NCBI GenBank assembly: GCA_049840435.1
Contig: JASGKY010000007.1
Location: forward strand, 1-64,000
Source of the DNA: JADLHS01 sp049840435
GTDB taxonomy: Bacteria; Verrucomicrobiota; Verrucomicrobiia; Limisphaerales; JADLHS01
Direction: 5' to 3'
DNA length: 64,000 nucleotides
A program made the translations under genes and the position numbers. The notes beneath the pieces were generated by a model. It was not told where the DNA came from, ran no database searches, and saw only the letters and a list, made by a program, of their open reading frames with translations. This document shows positions 1 through 8,700 of this stretch, in pieces. The stretch's first letter is position 1. Each line of letters opens with the position of its first letter.

Positions 1-913
1 ACGTATTGCTAAGGTTAATAGGGAAACACGATAGAATCCGAACAGCACCTAATATTTTCGATGAAGCGTTCAATCGCGGAGCGGGTCGGGGTAGTGCGAG
101 ATGCTTTTGCTCGTCTGGCGGAAGTGTGGCGCTCGGGAGAAAATCCAGGCCGCACTCAGGACTGCGCGAGTTCAGGATGGCCGTAAGCGCATCGAGAAAA
201 TCCGGATGACTGCGCAGGCGAATCGTGGCGGCTTCGCGCACAGTTTGGCTTTGATATTGGTTGGCGTAACGAAGGAGGTCGGCAAAAACTCGCTGCGGAT
301 CGAGCGTGGCGATTTTGCCCAGGCTTTCCCGATCCATCGCGCCGCGGTGAGCTAGAAAGTTGCCGAAATTGAGGGCGCGACCCATGACCGGAACGGCAAA
401 GCGATAGCCAAGATACCCACCACAGAGCGCAAGGCTAAGGCCGGCGCATATGAGCCAGGTAAGTTTATACGGCGCGAGCGGGAAGCTAGCGGTGAACCGG
501 GGATTGAGCACGAGAACGGTGAAGAGCATCGTTGCCACTGGAAACACGTAAAACGGCACGCGACCGATCCAGCGGGTGAAGAAATTCGGGTGGTTCGGAA
601 ATTCAAAAATCAGGAGCGACAGCGCGAGCATTGCGAGCGTTGCACCGAACGCGAGTGGATAGAACCAGGCGCGTGCGAGCTGCAAACCATCGAGTCCGCC
701 ACTGGCGATGACGCAAACAACGCCAACCAACAAGAACAGCCACATTGCCAGGAGGATGCCGGCGATCACAAAGAAGCCTGCGCCGTGATCCGTCTGGCCG
801 CCTCGCTTGTTCAAGACTTCGAACAACATCAGTTGCAGGGGCAGCACAAAGATGAGCGCGGCCAGGCCGACGCAGAGGTTGCCGATGATCTGAATGGACG
901 AGGATGGATTCAT
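1..913 (-). CDS. Multi-pass membrane protein of unknown function, 3' end cut by window edge
   Basis: The frame is open from the ATG at 913 to the window edge, giving at least 304 residues with no stop, so the C-terminus lies outside. I see about five hydrophobic segments (roughly residues 9-33, 47-70, 82-103, 118-137 and 149-169), then a soluble tail of about 130 residues. The tail has a helical stretch (about 205-245) containing VREAATIRLRSHPDFL that resembles a HEAT/ARM-type repeat, though one copy proves nothing. The ATG overlaps the stop of the upstream gene as ATGA, so the two are probably translationally coupled. It is the last visible gene of the run that begins near 4482. I do not recognise the family. 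Confidence 0.7.
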   Translation of the reverse strand, partial: MNPSSSIQIIGNLCVGLAALIFVLPLQLMLFEVLNKRGGQTDHGAGFFVIAGILLAMWLFLLVGVVCVIASGGLDGLQLARAWFYPLAFGATLAMLALSLLIFEFPNHPNFFTRWIGRVPFYVFPVATMLFTVLVLNPRFTASFPLAPYKLTWLICAGLSLALCGGYLGYRFAVPVMGRALNFGNFLAHRGAMDRESLGKIATLDPQRVFADLLRYANQYQSQTVREAATIRLRSHPDFLDALTAILNSRSPECGLDFLPSATLPPDEQKHLALPRPAPRLNASSKILGAVRILSCFPINLSNT

Positions 914-1263
914 GGCTGGGGAACGACCCGCCACGCGGCGAGCCAGTAGTAACCGAACCACGTCCCGAGATATGTCACCGCAAACCAGAGCGGGATTTCG
1001 CCATGAGCAAATATCTGCCAGAGACAAAAGCCGATCAGTCCCGCAGCAGCCAAAGCGGCGACGTGCAGGAGTGGTTTGCTGGATGGAGCGAGGATGGCCG
1101 CCAGCAATAGGCCTAACGCAGCCAGCGGAAGGCCGACGAACAACGGCCCGTGTTCGGAAGCGCCGAACGATTTACGGAACGCATTCCCCAAGAGGCAAAG
1201 AGCCACAAAACCGCCTCCGAAGAGGACGGCGATTGTTCCTAGAATCCAGCGCAGCGTGTTCAT
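910..1263 (-). CDS. Small integral membrane protein, unknown function
   Basis: 117 residues beginning MNTLRWILGTIAVLFGGG. There are four probable membrane helices (about 6-27, 41-60, 66-86, 90-110), connected by short loops, and no recognisable catalytic motif. A longer frame extends upstream to 1500, but its first 79 residues are Arg/His-rich shadow translation of the neighbouring gene. The ATG at 1263 forms an ATGA overlap with the stop of the upstream gene, which decides the start. The stop overlaps the next ATG in the same way. Tight coupling with two other membrane proteins suggests a joint complex, which is inference only. Confidence 0.7.
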   Translation of the reverse strand: MNTLRWILGTIAVLFGGGFVALCLLGNAFRKSFGASEHGPLFVGLPLAALGLLLAAILAPSSKPLLHVAALAAAGLIGFCLWQIFAHGEIPLWFAVTYLGTWFGYYWLAAWRVVPQP

Positions 1264-1532
1264 TTGAGCAAGGCGATGCCAAGGATGATTGCGAAGATCA
1301 TCGTGGGCGCAAATGCCGCGACTGCCGCCCAACCTGGTTGACCAGTGCGCATCAAAATGACGCCGACCACTACGCCGGCCACGCCGAGCAGAGACAGCGC
1401 AGCCATCCAGAGTTTGAGCGCGCGGATCTGGGCTGGAGTTGAGTTCGCTCCCATGGCCATGCAGAACACGAGTGCGGTCAACGTGGCAAGCACGGTGCAA
1501 ATCATCGCGAGACTGGGAAGGATCATTTTCAT
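1260..1532 (-). CDS. Small membrane protein, unknown function
   Basis: 90 residues with three hydrophobic segments (about 4-27, 39-60, 67-88). The first could also act as a signal anchor. It contains no motif I recognise. It starts with ATG 21 bases after the preceding gene and ends in an ATGA overlap with the next one, so it sits in the middle of a tightly packed minus-strand run. The frame is hydrophobic throughout and GC-rich at third positions, as expected for a real membrane protein rather than a shadow. Confidence 0.7.
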   Translation of the reverse strand: MKMILPSLAMICTVLATLTALVFCMAMGANSTPAQIRALKLWMAALSLLGVAGVVVGVILMRTGQPGWAAVAAFAPTMIFAIILGIALLK

Positions 1533-1553
1533 GGAGTGTTGTGGGCAGGCTGG

Positions 1554-2228
1554 TCAGGGTTTGGGTTCGGTGGGGTCGTAGCCGAATTCGCGGGCGAGCG
1601 CCGCGCGAAATTGATCCCGTTCATATGACAGGGCCGCACCTTCGCCGCCGCTGGTCGCCCAGCTGGCGTATGTGCCCATCCAATCTACGGCGAGCTTGAA
1701 CGCCGCAATTGCGCGAAGTTCATTGCCTGCGCGTTGAAACATCCGCATCCGCTGCGCATACATCTCGGCAATGGACGCGGCTACGCCGATGTGATCAATC
1801 GAGCGGCGGATTTCCTCCTCGATAGCCTCCAGCCGATCTGGCCCTTCCATGCTTTGCGCCGCACGTGCCCAAGCGGTGGTGTTCATTGTCGCGGGCTTCC
1901 TCTCTGGCGGCGGAATGATCATCTGGCGCAGCGATGGATCGTGGTAAGCGGGGATGACGCGTGGTGGGGTGACGTCCTCGCCGATTTCGAAGTAGTCGCG
2001 CATGCGCCCGTTGCGTGGACCGGTCTTCGCGGCCAAGTCAAAGACGAGCTTCATGTTGCCGGAATCGCGTTTGATCTCCAGGACGATTTCATTGCGAATT
2101 TGATCCCAATCAATCTTGGTCAACACGCCGGAGTCGCCCGCGCGCATCAGCTTGCCCTTTGCGTCCACAAAATCGCGGAGCACGGTGATGCGATGATCTA
2201 CGCGGAGATGATCAATGGTAGTGGCCAT
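1554..2228 (-). CDS. Conserved-looking soluble protein, unknown function
   Basis: 224 residues with no signal peptide or membrane segment. The N-terminal 75 residues look beta-rich, with alternating charged and hydrophobic residues around TVLRDFVDAKGKLMRAGDSG, reminiscent of a small SH3-like or DUF-type barrel. The C-terminal half (about 115-210) is helical and charged. I do not recognise a family. It lies 21 bases after one membrane protein and 21 bases before the next, in the same operon-like run, so it could be a cytoplasmic partner of the membrane proteins. That role is inferred from context only. Confidence 0.7.
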   Translation of the reverse strand: MATTIDHLRVDHRITVLRDFVDAKGKLMRAGDSGVLTKIDWDQIRNEIVLEIKRDSGNMKLVFDLAAKTGPRNGRMRDYFEIGEDVTPPRVIPAYHDPSLRQMIIPPPERKPATMNTTAWARAAQSMEGPDRLEAIEEEIRRSIDHIGVAASIAEMYAQRMRMFQRAGNELRAIAAFKLAVDWMGTYASWATSGGEGAALSYERDQFRAALAREFGYDPTEPKP

Positions 2229-2249
2229 GTTTTTGCAGCGTCGAAGTGA

Positions 2250-2750
2250 TTAGTGTGTTTGTGGAATGTGGTCGGCAAACAGAGCACGCAGGCCGAGCAC
2301 GCAAATCGTGACGATAAGCAGCATCAGCACGCGGGCAAAATTGTGCAGCGATAGCGCGAGCAGGATTGAGGGAAGCATGGCCAGCATGAGCAGGATGAAG
2401 GCGCTGACACGCGCCCAGTTGGTGTTGGTCTGTAGGCCGCGCCCGGTGAGCCAGAGCGCAATGGCGAGCAGGAGGCAACCCCCCGCGACAATGGCGATGC
2501 CGTTGAAAAGGAGTTGACCGACATTGCCGATAAAGTTGGCAAGTCCGCTGAGAGTGTTTGTTACGACCTTAAGCGTTAAGAGAATGGCGTCAGGATTTTC
2601 GCCGAAGTTTGTACTAGTGGTCGCGGTGCTCATGTGATTGCGGATTTCGTTGATCGCGTAGAGCAACAGCACCGTCAGCGACGGGATGCCGATGATTGTG
2701 CCAACAAAACTGAATACGCTGGCGAGCGATTGGATGGAAATGGGGTTCAT
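2250..2750 (-). CDS. Membrane protein, unknown function
   Basis: 166 residues from the ATG at 2750; an in-frame TTG at 2756 is less likely. Hydrophobic segments lie at about 10-32, 75-100, 108-128 and 132-155. The segment between the first and second is polar and Ser/Thr/Asn-rich (TATTSTNFGENPD) and may be a periplasmic or cytoplasmic loop. No catalytic or binding motif is evident. The gene follows the DUF3574 lipoprotein gene by 11 bases, consistent with one transcript. I do not recognise the family. Confidence 0.7.
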   Translation of the reverse strand: MNPISIQSLASVFSFVGTIIGIPSLTVLLLYAINEIRNHMSTATTSTNFGENPDAILLTLKVVTNTLSGLANFIGNVGQLLFNGIAIVAGGCLLLAIALWLTGRGLQTNTNWARVSAFILLMLAMLPSILLALSLHNFARVLMLLIVTICVLGLRALFADHIPQTH

Positions 2751-2761
2751 ATTCAAAGTGG

Positions 2762-3148
2762 TTAAAACGTCACGCGGGCTTTGGTGGTGACTTTCAAAAC
2801 GGCTTCCTGTTCAAAACGCTGGCAGTAGGCGACACGGATGGCATCGAGCTTTTGTTCGATCTCGCGGCTCGGCGGATGGACGAGCACGAGGACTTTGCTG
2901 GGCTCGCGGTCAATATGGCCGGTGGCGTTGCGCCATTGGCCGGTGGCATCGAACACGGTGAGCCCGGCGGGAAATTGCGGCGTCACCACTTCATCGAGAA
3001 ACGTCTGCCAATCGGTCGGCGTGATGTGAGCGCCGCTGGGTTTGGTTTGGCCGAAATAGATTTCGCTGCGCACCCACGCCTGACCGGAAGGAGTGTGACA
3101 ACCGGTCAGAGCCGTCGCGAGGACAAGGATGAGCAGGAAACGTTTCAT
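2762..3148 (-). CDS. DUF3574-family lipoprotein
   Basis: 128 residues. The N-terminus is a classic lipoprotein signal: MKRF, a hydrophobic stretch and the lipobox LTGC, predicting a lipidated Cys at residue 17. The mature part has hallmarks I associate with DUF3574: IYFGQTKPSG, DWQTFLDEVVTPQFPAGLTV, DATGQWRNATG, EPSKVLVLVHP, and the closing YCQRFEQEAVLKVTT. Members are small secreted or periplasmic proteins without a known activity. It sits between a hypothetical soluble protein and a membrane protein in the 0-4.5 kb run. The family assignment comes from memory of the motif pattern. Confidence 0.8.
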   Translation of the reverse strand: MKRFLLILVLATALTGCHTPSGQAWVRSEIYFGQTKPSGAHITPTDWQTFLDEVVTPQFPAGLTVFDATGQWRNATGHIDREPSKVLVLVHPPSREIEQKLDAIRVAYCQRFEQEAVLKVTTKARVTF

Positions 3149-3184
3149 GATTCAGTGGTGACGCCGTTGATGTGTGTTAGGAAA

Positions 3185-3610
3185 TCAGGCGGGCCAGGGG
3201 AACTTCACCGACTTCGACGTGTCTGCCGTGCCGTCGAACTTGCGGAGTTGGACAAAGATTTCGATCTCGCTTGGCTGGCCGTTGGCGACATGAACGCGGA
3301 ACTGGATGCAACGCGGGTCACTCGCGCTCGGATCAAAGCTGTAGCCCCATTGAAACCACGTTTTACCCTGCGCGCCGGTGGAGCGGGCATTGCTCTTCAT
3401 CATGGCGGGCTCGAAGACCGCGCCGGCAGTCTGCGAGGACTTGATGCGCACGCGCCAGTCGCCGAAACCGTCGGTTTCCTTATAGGCGACGAACGCATAA
3501 TCAATGTTGATCACGGCGTCATAGGCGTCCACGTAGGCGAGGTGTTGATAGGTCGCGCCACCGGGAACGTTGGCGGGAGTTTCGATGAGTTGAGGGGCAG
3601 TTGCGGTCAT
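3185..3610 (-). CDS. Hypothetical beta-rich protein
   Basis: 141 residues without signal peptide or membrane segment. Composition and spacing (YQHLAYVDAYDAVINIDYAF, GDWRVRIKSSQTAG, IQFRVHVANGQ, IEIFVQLRKFDG) suggest a beta-sandwich of short strands. I do not recognise a family. The gene starts 41 bases after the exported protein at 3652-4482 and ends 36 bases before the DUF3574 lipoprotein gene, so it is probably the second gene of the run controlled from 4517-4600. Confidence 0.65.
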   Translation of the reverse strand: MTATAPQLIETPANVPGGATYQHLAYVDAYDAVINIDYAFVAYKETDGFGDWRVRIKSSQTAGAVFEPAMMKSNARSTGAQGKTWFQWGYSFDPSASDPRCIQFRVHVANGQPSEIEIFVQLRKFDGTADTSKSVKFPWPA

Positions 3611-3651
3611 ATGTGTTTTGGTGTTGATGTGTTTATTTGTGTGATACGGAG

Positions 3652-4482
3652 TTATTTCTTGAGCCGATAAAACTTGGGTGCGCCAGTGGTAGAGGTGGTG
3701 ACGGTGTGTTCCATGCCGATGTCAACGACCGGGGTGGCGACGTCTTGCCAAACTGGAGTGGTAAGGTTCGTGGTGGATTGAAGCTGTAAGCCTTGAACGC
3801 CGGACGGCCAGCTCACGGAGGCGGTGTTAGCGTTGCCATGCCGGATATTTAGCAAAACGAGTTGATTGGTGGAAATTGCCGTAAGTTCAGCTTCAACTCG
3901 GTAAAGAAGGGCGTTTGATGAGTTTCTTAATTCCCAAGACAAAATGCGTTGGTCACCAAACGCAGCCAGCACGGGCGGATTGGTTGGAAACTGCGCGGAA
4001 TTAAGAGCCGCCTTGGTATTGTCGCGGAGCGCGATTCTGAGAACACTGTTAGTCAGGAGCGTGCCATCCTGCATCAGCCCGGCGGGACCAGCATGGAAGT
4101 AAAGTTCATCGCAGTTGTTGTAATTGTCATAGATGTTCACGTAACCGGTCCAGCCGGGCAGAATGGAGGTGTTGGTGATGACATGGGGGCCGATTTGAAT
4201 CAGAGTGGCGTAACCCGAAACCGGCTGGCAATAGAAGTTGCTGACACTGCCGGATGGTTCCGTGATGCCCGCGACATAGCTTGCGGTGGCGGAATCAAAC
4301 ATCCAGCGCCCGGCAACCGGCGTGCCCAACTTGATATCAGCGGGCATGGCATTTGAGGGGTTGTAGATAGAGTTGACCGTGCCGCTGAGCCAGAAGGTGA
4401 CGGGTGCGGCTGACGTAATGATCGGCAAGACGATCAATCCGGTCGCAAGGCTCAGCGATTTTAATGTGGTGATAAGTTTCAT
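3652..4482 (-). CDS. Exported protein with Verrucomicrobia-type C-terminal domain
   Basis: 276 residues starting MKLITTLKSLSLATGLIVLP, a clear Sec signal peptide ending near SAAPVTF. A longer frame reaches 4620, but the extra 46 residues are unlike a protein N-terminus and overlap the promoter block. The mature protein begins with a strand-rich region (VTFWLSGTVNSIYNPSNAMP). It ends with a tail I know from many exported proteins of this phylum: LQLQSTTNLTTPVWQDV followed by the terminal FYRLKK. Substrate and role are unknown. It is the first gene of an eight-gene minus-strand run and lies directly below the tandem-operator promoter at 4517-4600, so it is likely the best expressed product of that regulated unit. 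Confidence 0.75.
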   Translation of the reverse strand: MKLITTLKSLSLATGLIVLPIITSAAPVTFWLSGTVNSIYNPSNAMPADIKLGTPVAGRWMFDSATASYVAGITEPSGSVSNFYCQPVSGYATLIQIGPHVITNTSILPGWTGYVNIYDNYNNCDELYFHAGPAGLMQDGTLLTNSVLRIALRDNTKAALNSAQFPTNPPVLAAFGDQRILSWELRNSSNALLYRVEAELTAISTNQLVLLNIRHGNANTASVSWPSGVQGLQLQSTTNLTTPVWQDVATPVVDIGMEHTVTTSTTGAPKFYRLKK

Positions 4483-4516
4483 CTCGTTCTGTTGGTCAAA
4501 TTCAAATCGTGCTCTT

Positions 4517-4600
4517 GTTTTATCACGCGCCAGAAATCTGAAAATGGGACTAAGGATGGTGTGCGCGCCGGGCACAGGCGGTGTGCGTTGCGCGCACAGG
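4517..4600 (-). promoter_or_regulatory. Promoter with tandem GTGTGC-N7-GCACAGG operators (module A)
   Basis: Read on the minus strand, a -35-like TTTTCA (4539-4544) and a -10-like TAAAAC (4517-4522) are 16 bases apart. Immediately upstream lie two pseudo-palindromes GTGTGC-N7-GCACAGG, at 4559-4578 and 4581-4600, 22 bases apart. The whole block from about 4504 to 4620 aligns with 17001-17115, including the flanking CGACTTTGGTCG. Operators just upstream of -35 suggest an activator. The downstream gene starts at 4482. Confidence 0.6.
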
Positions 4601-4714
4601 CGACTTTGGTCGCATGACATTGGCGTGAAGCCAGAGGAAGGCGGACAGACCTAAAAGTTGGATGGAAAAATGTGCCTGCTGTAATGAAGACAGGCAGCAG
4701 AGGGAGCAGAGGAT

Positions 4715-4927
4715 TTAGAACCGGACGCCGTAGCTGGAGGGCCGGAGCGCATTCAATACGGCGAGTCGCACCATGGAATTCGGGGCGGGCTTATTGGCCC
4801 GACGAACCGCGCGGGGGGCGGAGAAATGAAGCGGCTCGCTGGCGACGACTTCGACAACCGAACCCAGCACGAGAGTGGAGACAATCTCGGGATGGCTGGG
4901 GCGGAGAGGCGATACGTCGTGCGTCAT
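4715..4927 (-). CDS. Possible small protein, perhaps leaderless
   Basis: 70 residues beginning MTHDVSPLRPSHPEIV; no signal peptide or known domain. Third codon positions are GC-rich, in line with coding, but the composition (many Pro, Ser, Val, Arg) is not persuasive. What favours it is position: a TAAAAC -10-like box ends only 7 bases before the ATG, and two copies of the GTGTGC-N7-GCACAGG motif lie upstream, so any transcript would start at or near the ATG. A non-coding RNA from the same promoter is an equally good reading. Confidence 0.3.
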   Translation of the reverse strand: MTHDVSPLRPSHPEIVSTLVLGSVVEVVASEPLHFSAPRAVRRANKPAPNSMVRLAVLNALRPSSYGVRF

Positions 4928-4934
4928 GGCCAAG

Positions 4935-5004
4935 GTTTTACTCGCAATGCGGGAACTTGAGAACTGCGCGTGGTGCGCACAGGGGTGTGCTAGTCGCGCA
5001 CAGG
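4935..5004 (-). promoter_or_regulatory. Tandem GTGTGC-N7-GCACAGG operators and promoter-like sequence (module C)
   Basis: One good site at 4985-5004 (GTGTGC, 7 bases, GCACAGG) and a weaker left half with a perfect right half at 4964-4983, spaced 21 bases. On the minus strand a TTCTCA (4958-4963) and a TAAAAC (4935-4940) separated by 17 bases follow. The 4483-5110 stretch otherwise holds only the doubtful small frame at 4715-4927. Confidence 0.5.
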
Positions 5005-5110
5005 ATTGGCCAGTGATGTCAGTGATGTAGAAACCGACCGAGAGAGGAGGCAAATAAACGCCCGGGAAGTTCGGGTGCTGAGCGATGAGGTTGGGGCGGG
5101 GCCGAGCGCA

Positions 5111-5776
5111 TTAATCTTCGCCGGAAACTTCCTGATTCCACTCGGGATAAATTTCTTCGGGCAACTGACCGCGGCGGATCAGATCTTGCAAATCACGGAT
5201 GATGGTTTTGCGGGAGACGTTGAAGTCGCGGGACAAACCGGAAATGTTGGGGCGTTCCTTCGCTCCACGCAGGCGTTTGATCATTTCGTGCTGGCGGGAG
5301 AGGCGTTCAGTGAAACGGCGATCTGGCTCGGACGACTCGATTTTCTCCGCGCGTTCGAGCGATTGCAGCGCCGCGACGGTTTCGCCCAAGCCGCATTCGG
5401 TCAACGCGATCTCGACCGTCTGATCGAGTTCATCGAGATCCACGGGCTTTTCCAAAATGTAATGCGCAGAGCGCGGGCCTTGCAGCGCGGCGAGTTTTTC
5501 GCGGATTTGCAACGTGCCAGAAATCATGATGACCGGCACATGCGCGGCAACAGCTTTGAGCTTGGGAAGAAATTCGAGTCCCTTTTCGCCTTCATCGAGA
5601 ATGTTGTCGAGGATGATCAGGTCGGGCTTGGTTTCAGCGATGGAAGTCAGCGCGGCGCTGCCGGTGGACACGCAGGTGAGGCGATAGCCGCGCAACGCTT
5701 TGCCGTAAAGCTTGAGCTGCTTCGGGTCGTCTTCGACAATCAATATCGAGGCCATGACTTCTTCGGTCGCCGTCAT
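5111..5776 (-). CDS. Response regulator with C-terminal helix-turn-helix
   Basis: 221 residues. The receiver domain covers about 10-130: acidic pair EDD (15-17), phospho-acceptor Asp57 in LIILDNILDEG, a conserved Thr/Ser near VIMISGT and the Lys of LEKPVDL. After a helical linker, residues about 170-215 (ISGLSRDFNVSRKTIIRDLQDL) form a helix-turn-helix, closest in feel to DeoR/HTH_11-type domains rather than OmpR, LuxR or Fis types. The gene follows the WD40 histidine kinase gene by 10 bases on the same strand, so this is its likely cognate regulator. It is also the best candidate to bind the repeated GTGTGC-N7-GCACAGG sites nearby, one of which lies 36 bases before this start. That link is inference. 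Confidence 0.85.
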   Translation of the reverse strand: MTATEEVMASILIVEDDPKQLKLYGKALRGYRLTCVSTGSAALTSIAETKPDLIILDNILDEGEKGLEFLPKLKAVAAHVPVIMISGTLQIREKLAALQGPRSAHYILEKPVDLDELDQTVEIALTECGLGETVAALQSLERAEKIESSEPDRRFTERLSRQHEMIKRLRGAKERPNISGLSRDFNVSRKTIIRDLQDLIRRGQLPEEIYPEWNQEVSGED

Positions 5777-5786
5777 CTAAATCAGA

Positions 5787-8700
5787 CTAGGGCGCGTTTG
5801 GGTTTTGAGCACTGTGCGTCTCGCGCACAGGGGGTAATACGGAATCAATCGGGATCATCAGCGTGAAGGTCGCACCCTTGGCTGGCTCGCTCTCGACGCT
5901 CAAACCAAGGCCGTCCTGCTGGGCGATGGAATAAACCAGCGACAATCCCAGGCCGGTGCCGGCCTTTGAACCGGTTCGTTTCGTCGTAAAAAATGGCTCA
6001 AACAGTCGCCCGCGAATTTCCGGCGCAATGCCTGGACCGGAGTCCACCACGGAAAGTTCGAGATATTGGGTTGCCGGATTGGGACGCAACGCGTAGGTCT
6101 TCGGCGGCAGGGTGGGGCGGGGATGCAGGGCAATCTTCAGTTTGCCTTTGCCTTGCATGGCTTCCGAGGCGTTGACGATGAGGTTCAACAGCACCTGTTC
6201 CAATCGTCCGCGTCCAACGCTAACGTGTGGAACATCCCGGTCTAATTCCAGCGTGAGGGCGATGCCGCTGAGAAACTCTTTGCTCAACAGCGAAACGGTG
6301 TCTTCCACAATGGTGCTGACATCGGTCGGGCCGACGGTTTCATCTTCGGTGCGCGCGTAGCCGAGCATCGAGCCAACCACGTGTTTGCCCTGCATCACGG
6401 CTTGCTCAATGTCAGCGACGTTTTCCTGGATGTCGGGATGGCTCTTGGTTTCACGGCCGATGAGTTTGTTCGACATGCGGATGACGGAGAGGAGATTGTT
6501 GAAGTCGTGGGCGATGCCGGTGGCGAGCGTGCCGAGCGCCTGCATTTTCTGGCTGTGCATCAATTCGACCTTGGCCACTTCGAGTTCGCGATTGCGCCCA
6601 GCGGCTTTAGTTTCGGCAGCGAGATAACCGGTAATGGCGTGGCGATGGCGACGCAACGTGGCTAGCGCTAGCAACGCGGCGAGGGCAAAGCCAATCAAGC
6701 TCAGCAACAGCGTGGTTTGCACCGTGACGCCGCCTTCCGGCTTTTCCGAGGAGATTTCCGGCGAGTTAGGCTGGGGCGTGCGCCAGTCGAGCTTCACGGG
6801 AGCGAGCTTTTTCCGGAGCGCGTTGAGTTGCCAGACTTGAAGCTTGTCGGTGGCGCTGGCGGTGACGAGCACGCTGCCGTCGTGTGACAGACGGATGCTG
6901 TTCACGCTTTGAAGTTGCGGTGCGACCAGGTCAGCGTAGGCGTCATTGGTCAACGCGTGTCTCAGTTGTGCGATCTGCCGGGTGCGCGTGACGGCAATTT
7001 CATCACTGTCGCGCACAAACGCCATTGAGCCGTGGGTGATGGCCGGTTCATCGCGATCAAAGCGGTGGAGCAATTCCCAATCGTCCGTGCGCCAGATGGC
7101 GAACGAGGCCGGCCCGGCGGTGCCGAGCCGCTTACCATCGGGACTGAACACGACCACGGCGCTGCCGAAGTTGAGGTTGGTCACGAGTTTGCCGGAGGTG
7201 GTGTCCCAGACTTTCGGTTGATCGGTTGCGCCGACGCCGAAGCCGGTGACGACCCATTTGCCATCGGGGCTGATGGTGAAGCGGCCCGCGCCAGTCGGAC
7301 TGCCGGGCGTGCGCATACTGGTCAGCCGCGAGGTGGCTTCCAATTGAACCGGTGCATTGGACGTCTTCAGATCCAGCACGACGAAGTGTAAATCCGTCAG
7401 CTCCACCACCGCCTTTTTGCCATCGAGACTCAAAGCGATGCCGCGTGCGCCTTGATTCTCCGGGAGCGAAACCGTTTGCACTGCACCCAAATCCATCTGC
7501 ACACCGGTGGCGTTGGTCTGGATGGGCCAATACTCCAATTGCTGGCGGCGACACACGTAGAGGCCGCTTTCGTCCGGCGTGATGCGGGCGGAAAGCATGT
7601 CCGCGCCGGGAAAGAAAAATTCTTTTGCGCCGTTGGCCAGATCCCAAAGCCGGACGCCCTTGTTTTGCGTGGCGACGCACCAACGGCCATTGGGCGAGAG
7701 ATCCACGGAGAGAAATGCGCCTTCGCTCTTCGGACAGACGAGCAGCTTGTAGGTATCACTGCGGGAAATCTGCCAGATGCCGAAGCCTGCGGACGGCTTC
7801 CAGTAGCCGATGCGTTCACCATCCGGCGAGAACACATGCGCGAGTCCTTCCGTGGCGATGACGATGGTCTGGCCTTGGGCGACGTCCCATAGCCGCGTCG
7901 TGCCATCGCGGGAACTGCTGGCGAGCAACTCGCCGTTGGGGCTGAACGTGAGCCGAATGCAAGGTTCGCTGTGGCCGCGAAAGATGCGTTGATGGCCGCG
8001 GACCATGTCCCACACGTAAAGATCGCCATCCTCCGTGGCGATGACCAGTCGCGTGCCGTCCGGCGACCACGCCATAATGAAAATACGCGTGGCGGTTTCC
8101 AAAGTCTGGAGCGGCGTTTCTTCCGGGTAATTGAACAGGTCCACCCGATTGTCCGTGGCGACGGCGACCTGCATCGTGCCGGGGCGGAAACGAAACGTCT
8201 TCGCGCCGATGCGCAACGCGGTGTTCAGGCGAGTGTTCGTATCAAAGTCGAACAACGTGATTTCCCCCTGTGCGTCGGCGTCGCCGAAACTGATCTTGTT
8301 CGCATCCGGCCAAAACGACATGCCGGCGATGACGAGGTTGGTGGCATTGACGCCGGAAGCGACGAGCTGCTTTTGCGTGGCGGTTTCCCAGATGACCATC
8401 GCACCGCCGAGAAAACGGGCGGCGAGTTTACTGCCATCCGGGCTGAAGGCCACGCTGCGCACGGCTTGACGCGTGCCTGGGCCGAGGTCCTGTGCTTCGA
8501 GGGTGTGAAGCACGCTGCCGTCCTTCATGCTGCAAACGAACACTGTGCCAGTGGCGTTGCCGTAGGCGTATCGCTCCAAAGAAGTGTCAATCTCGACTTG
8601 GTCTGCGCCCGGAGGAAAAGGCTGCAACGGCGCGGCGGTTTCAATATCCGTCAGGGCCAGAGTGGCGATGGCTTCGGAGCGCAAGCTGGCATTGTGGCGG

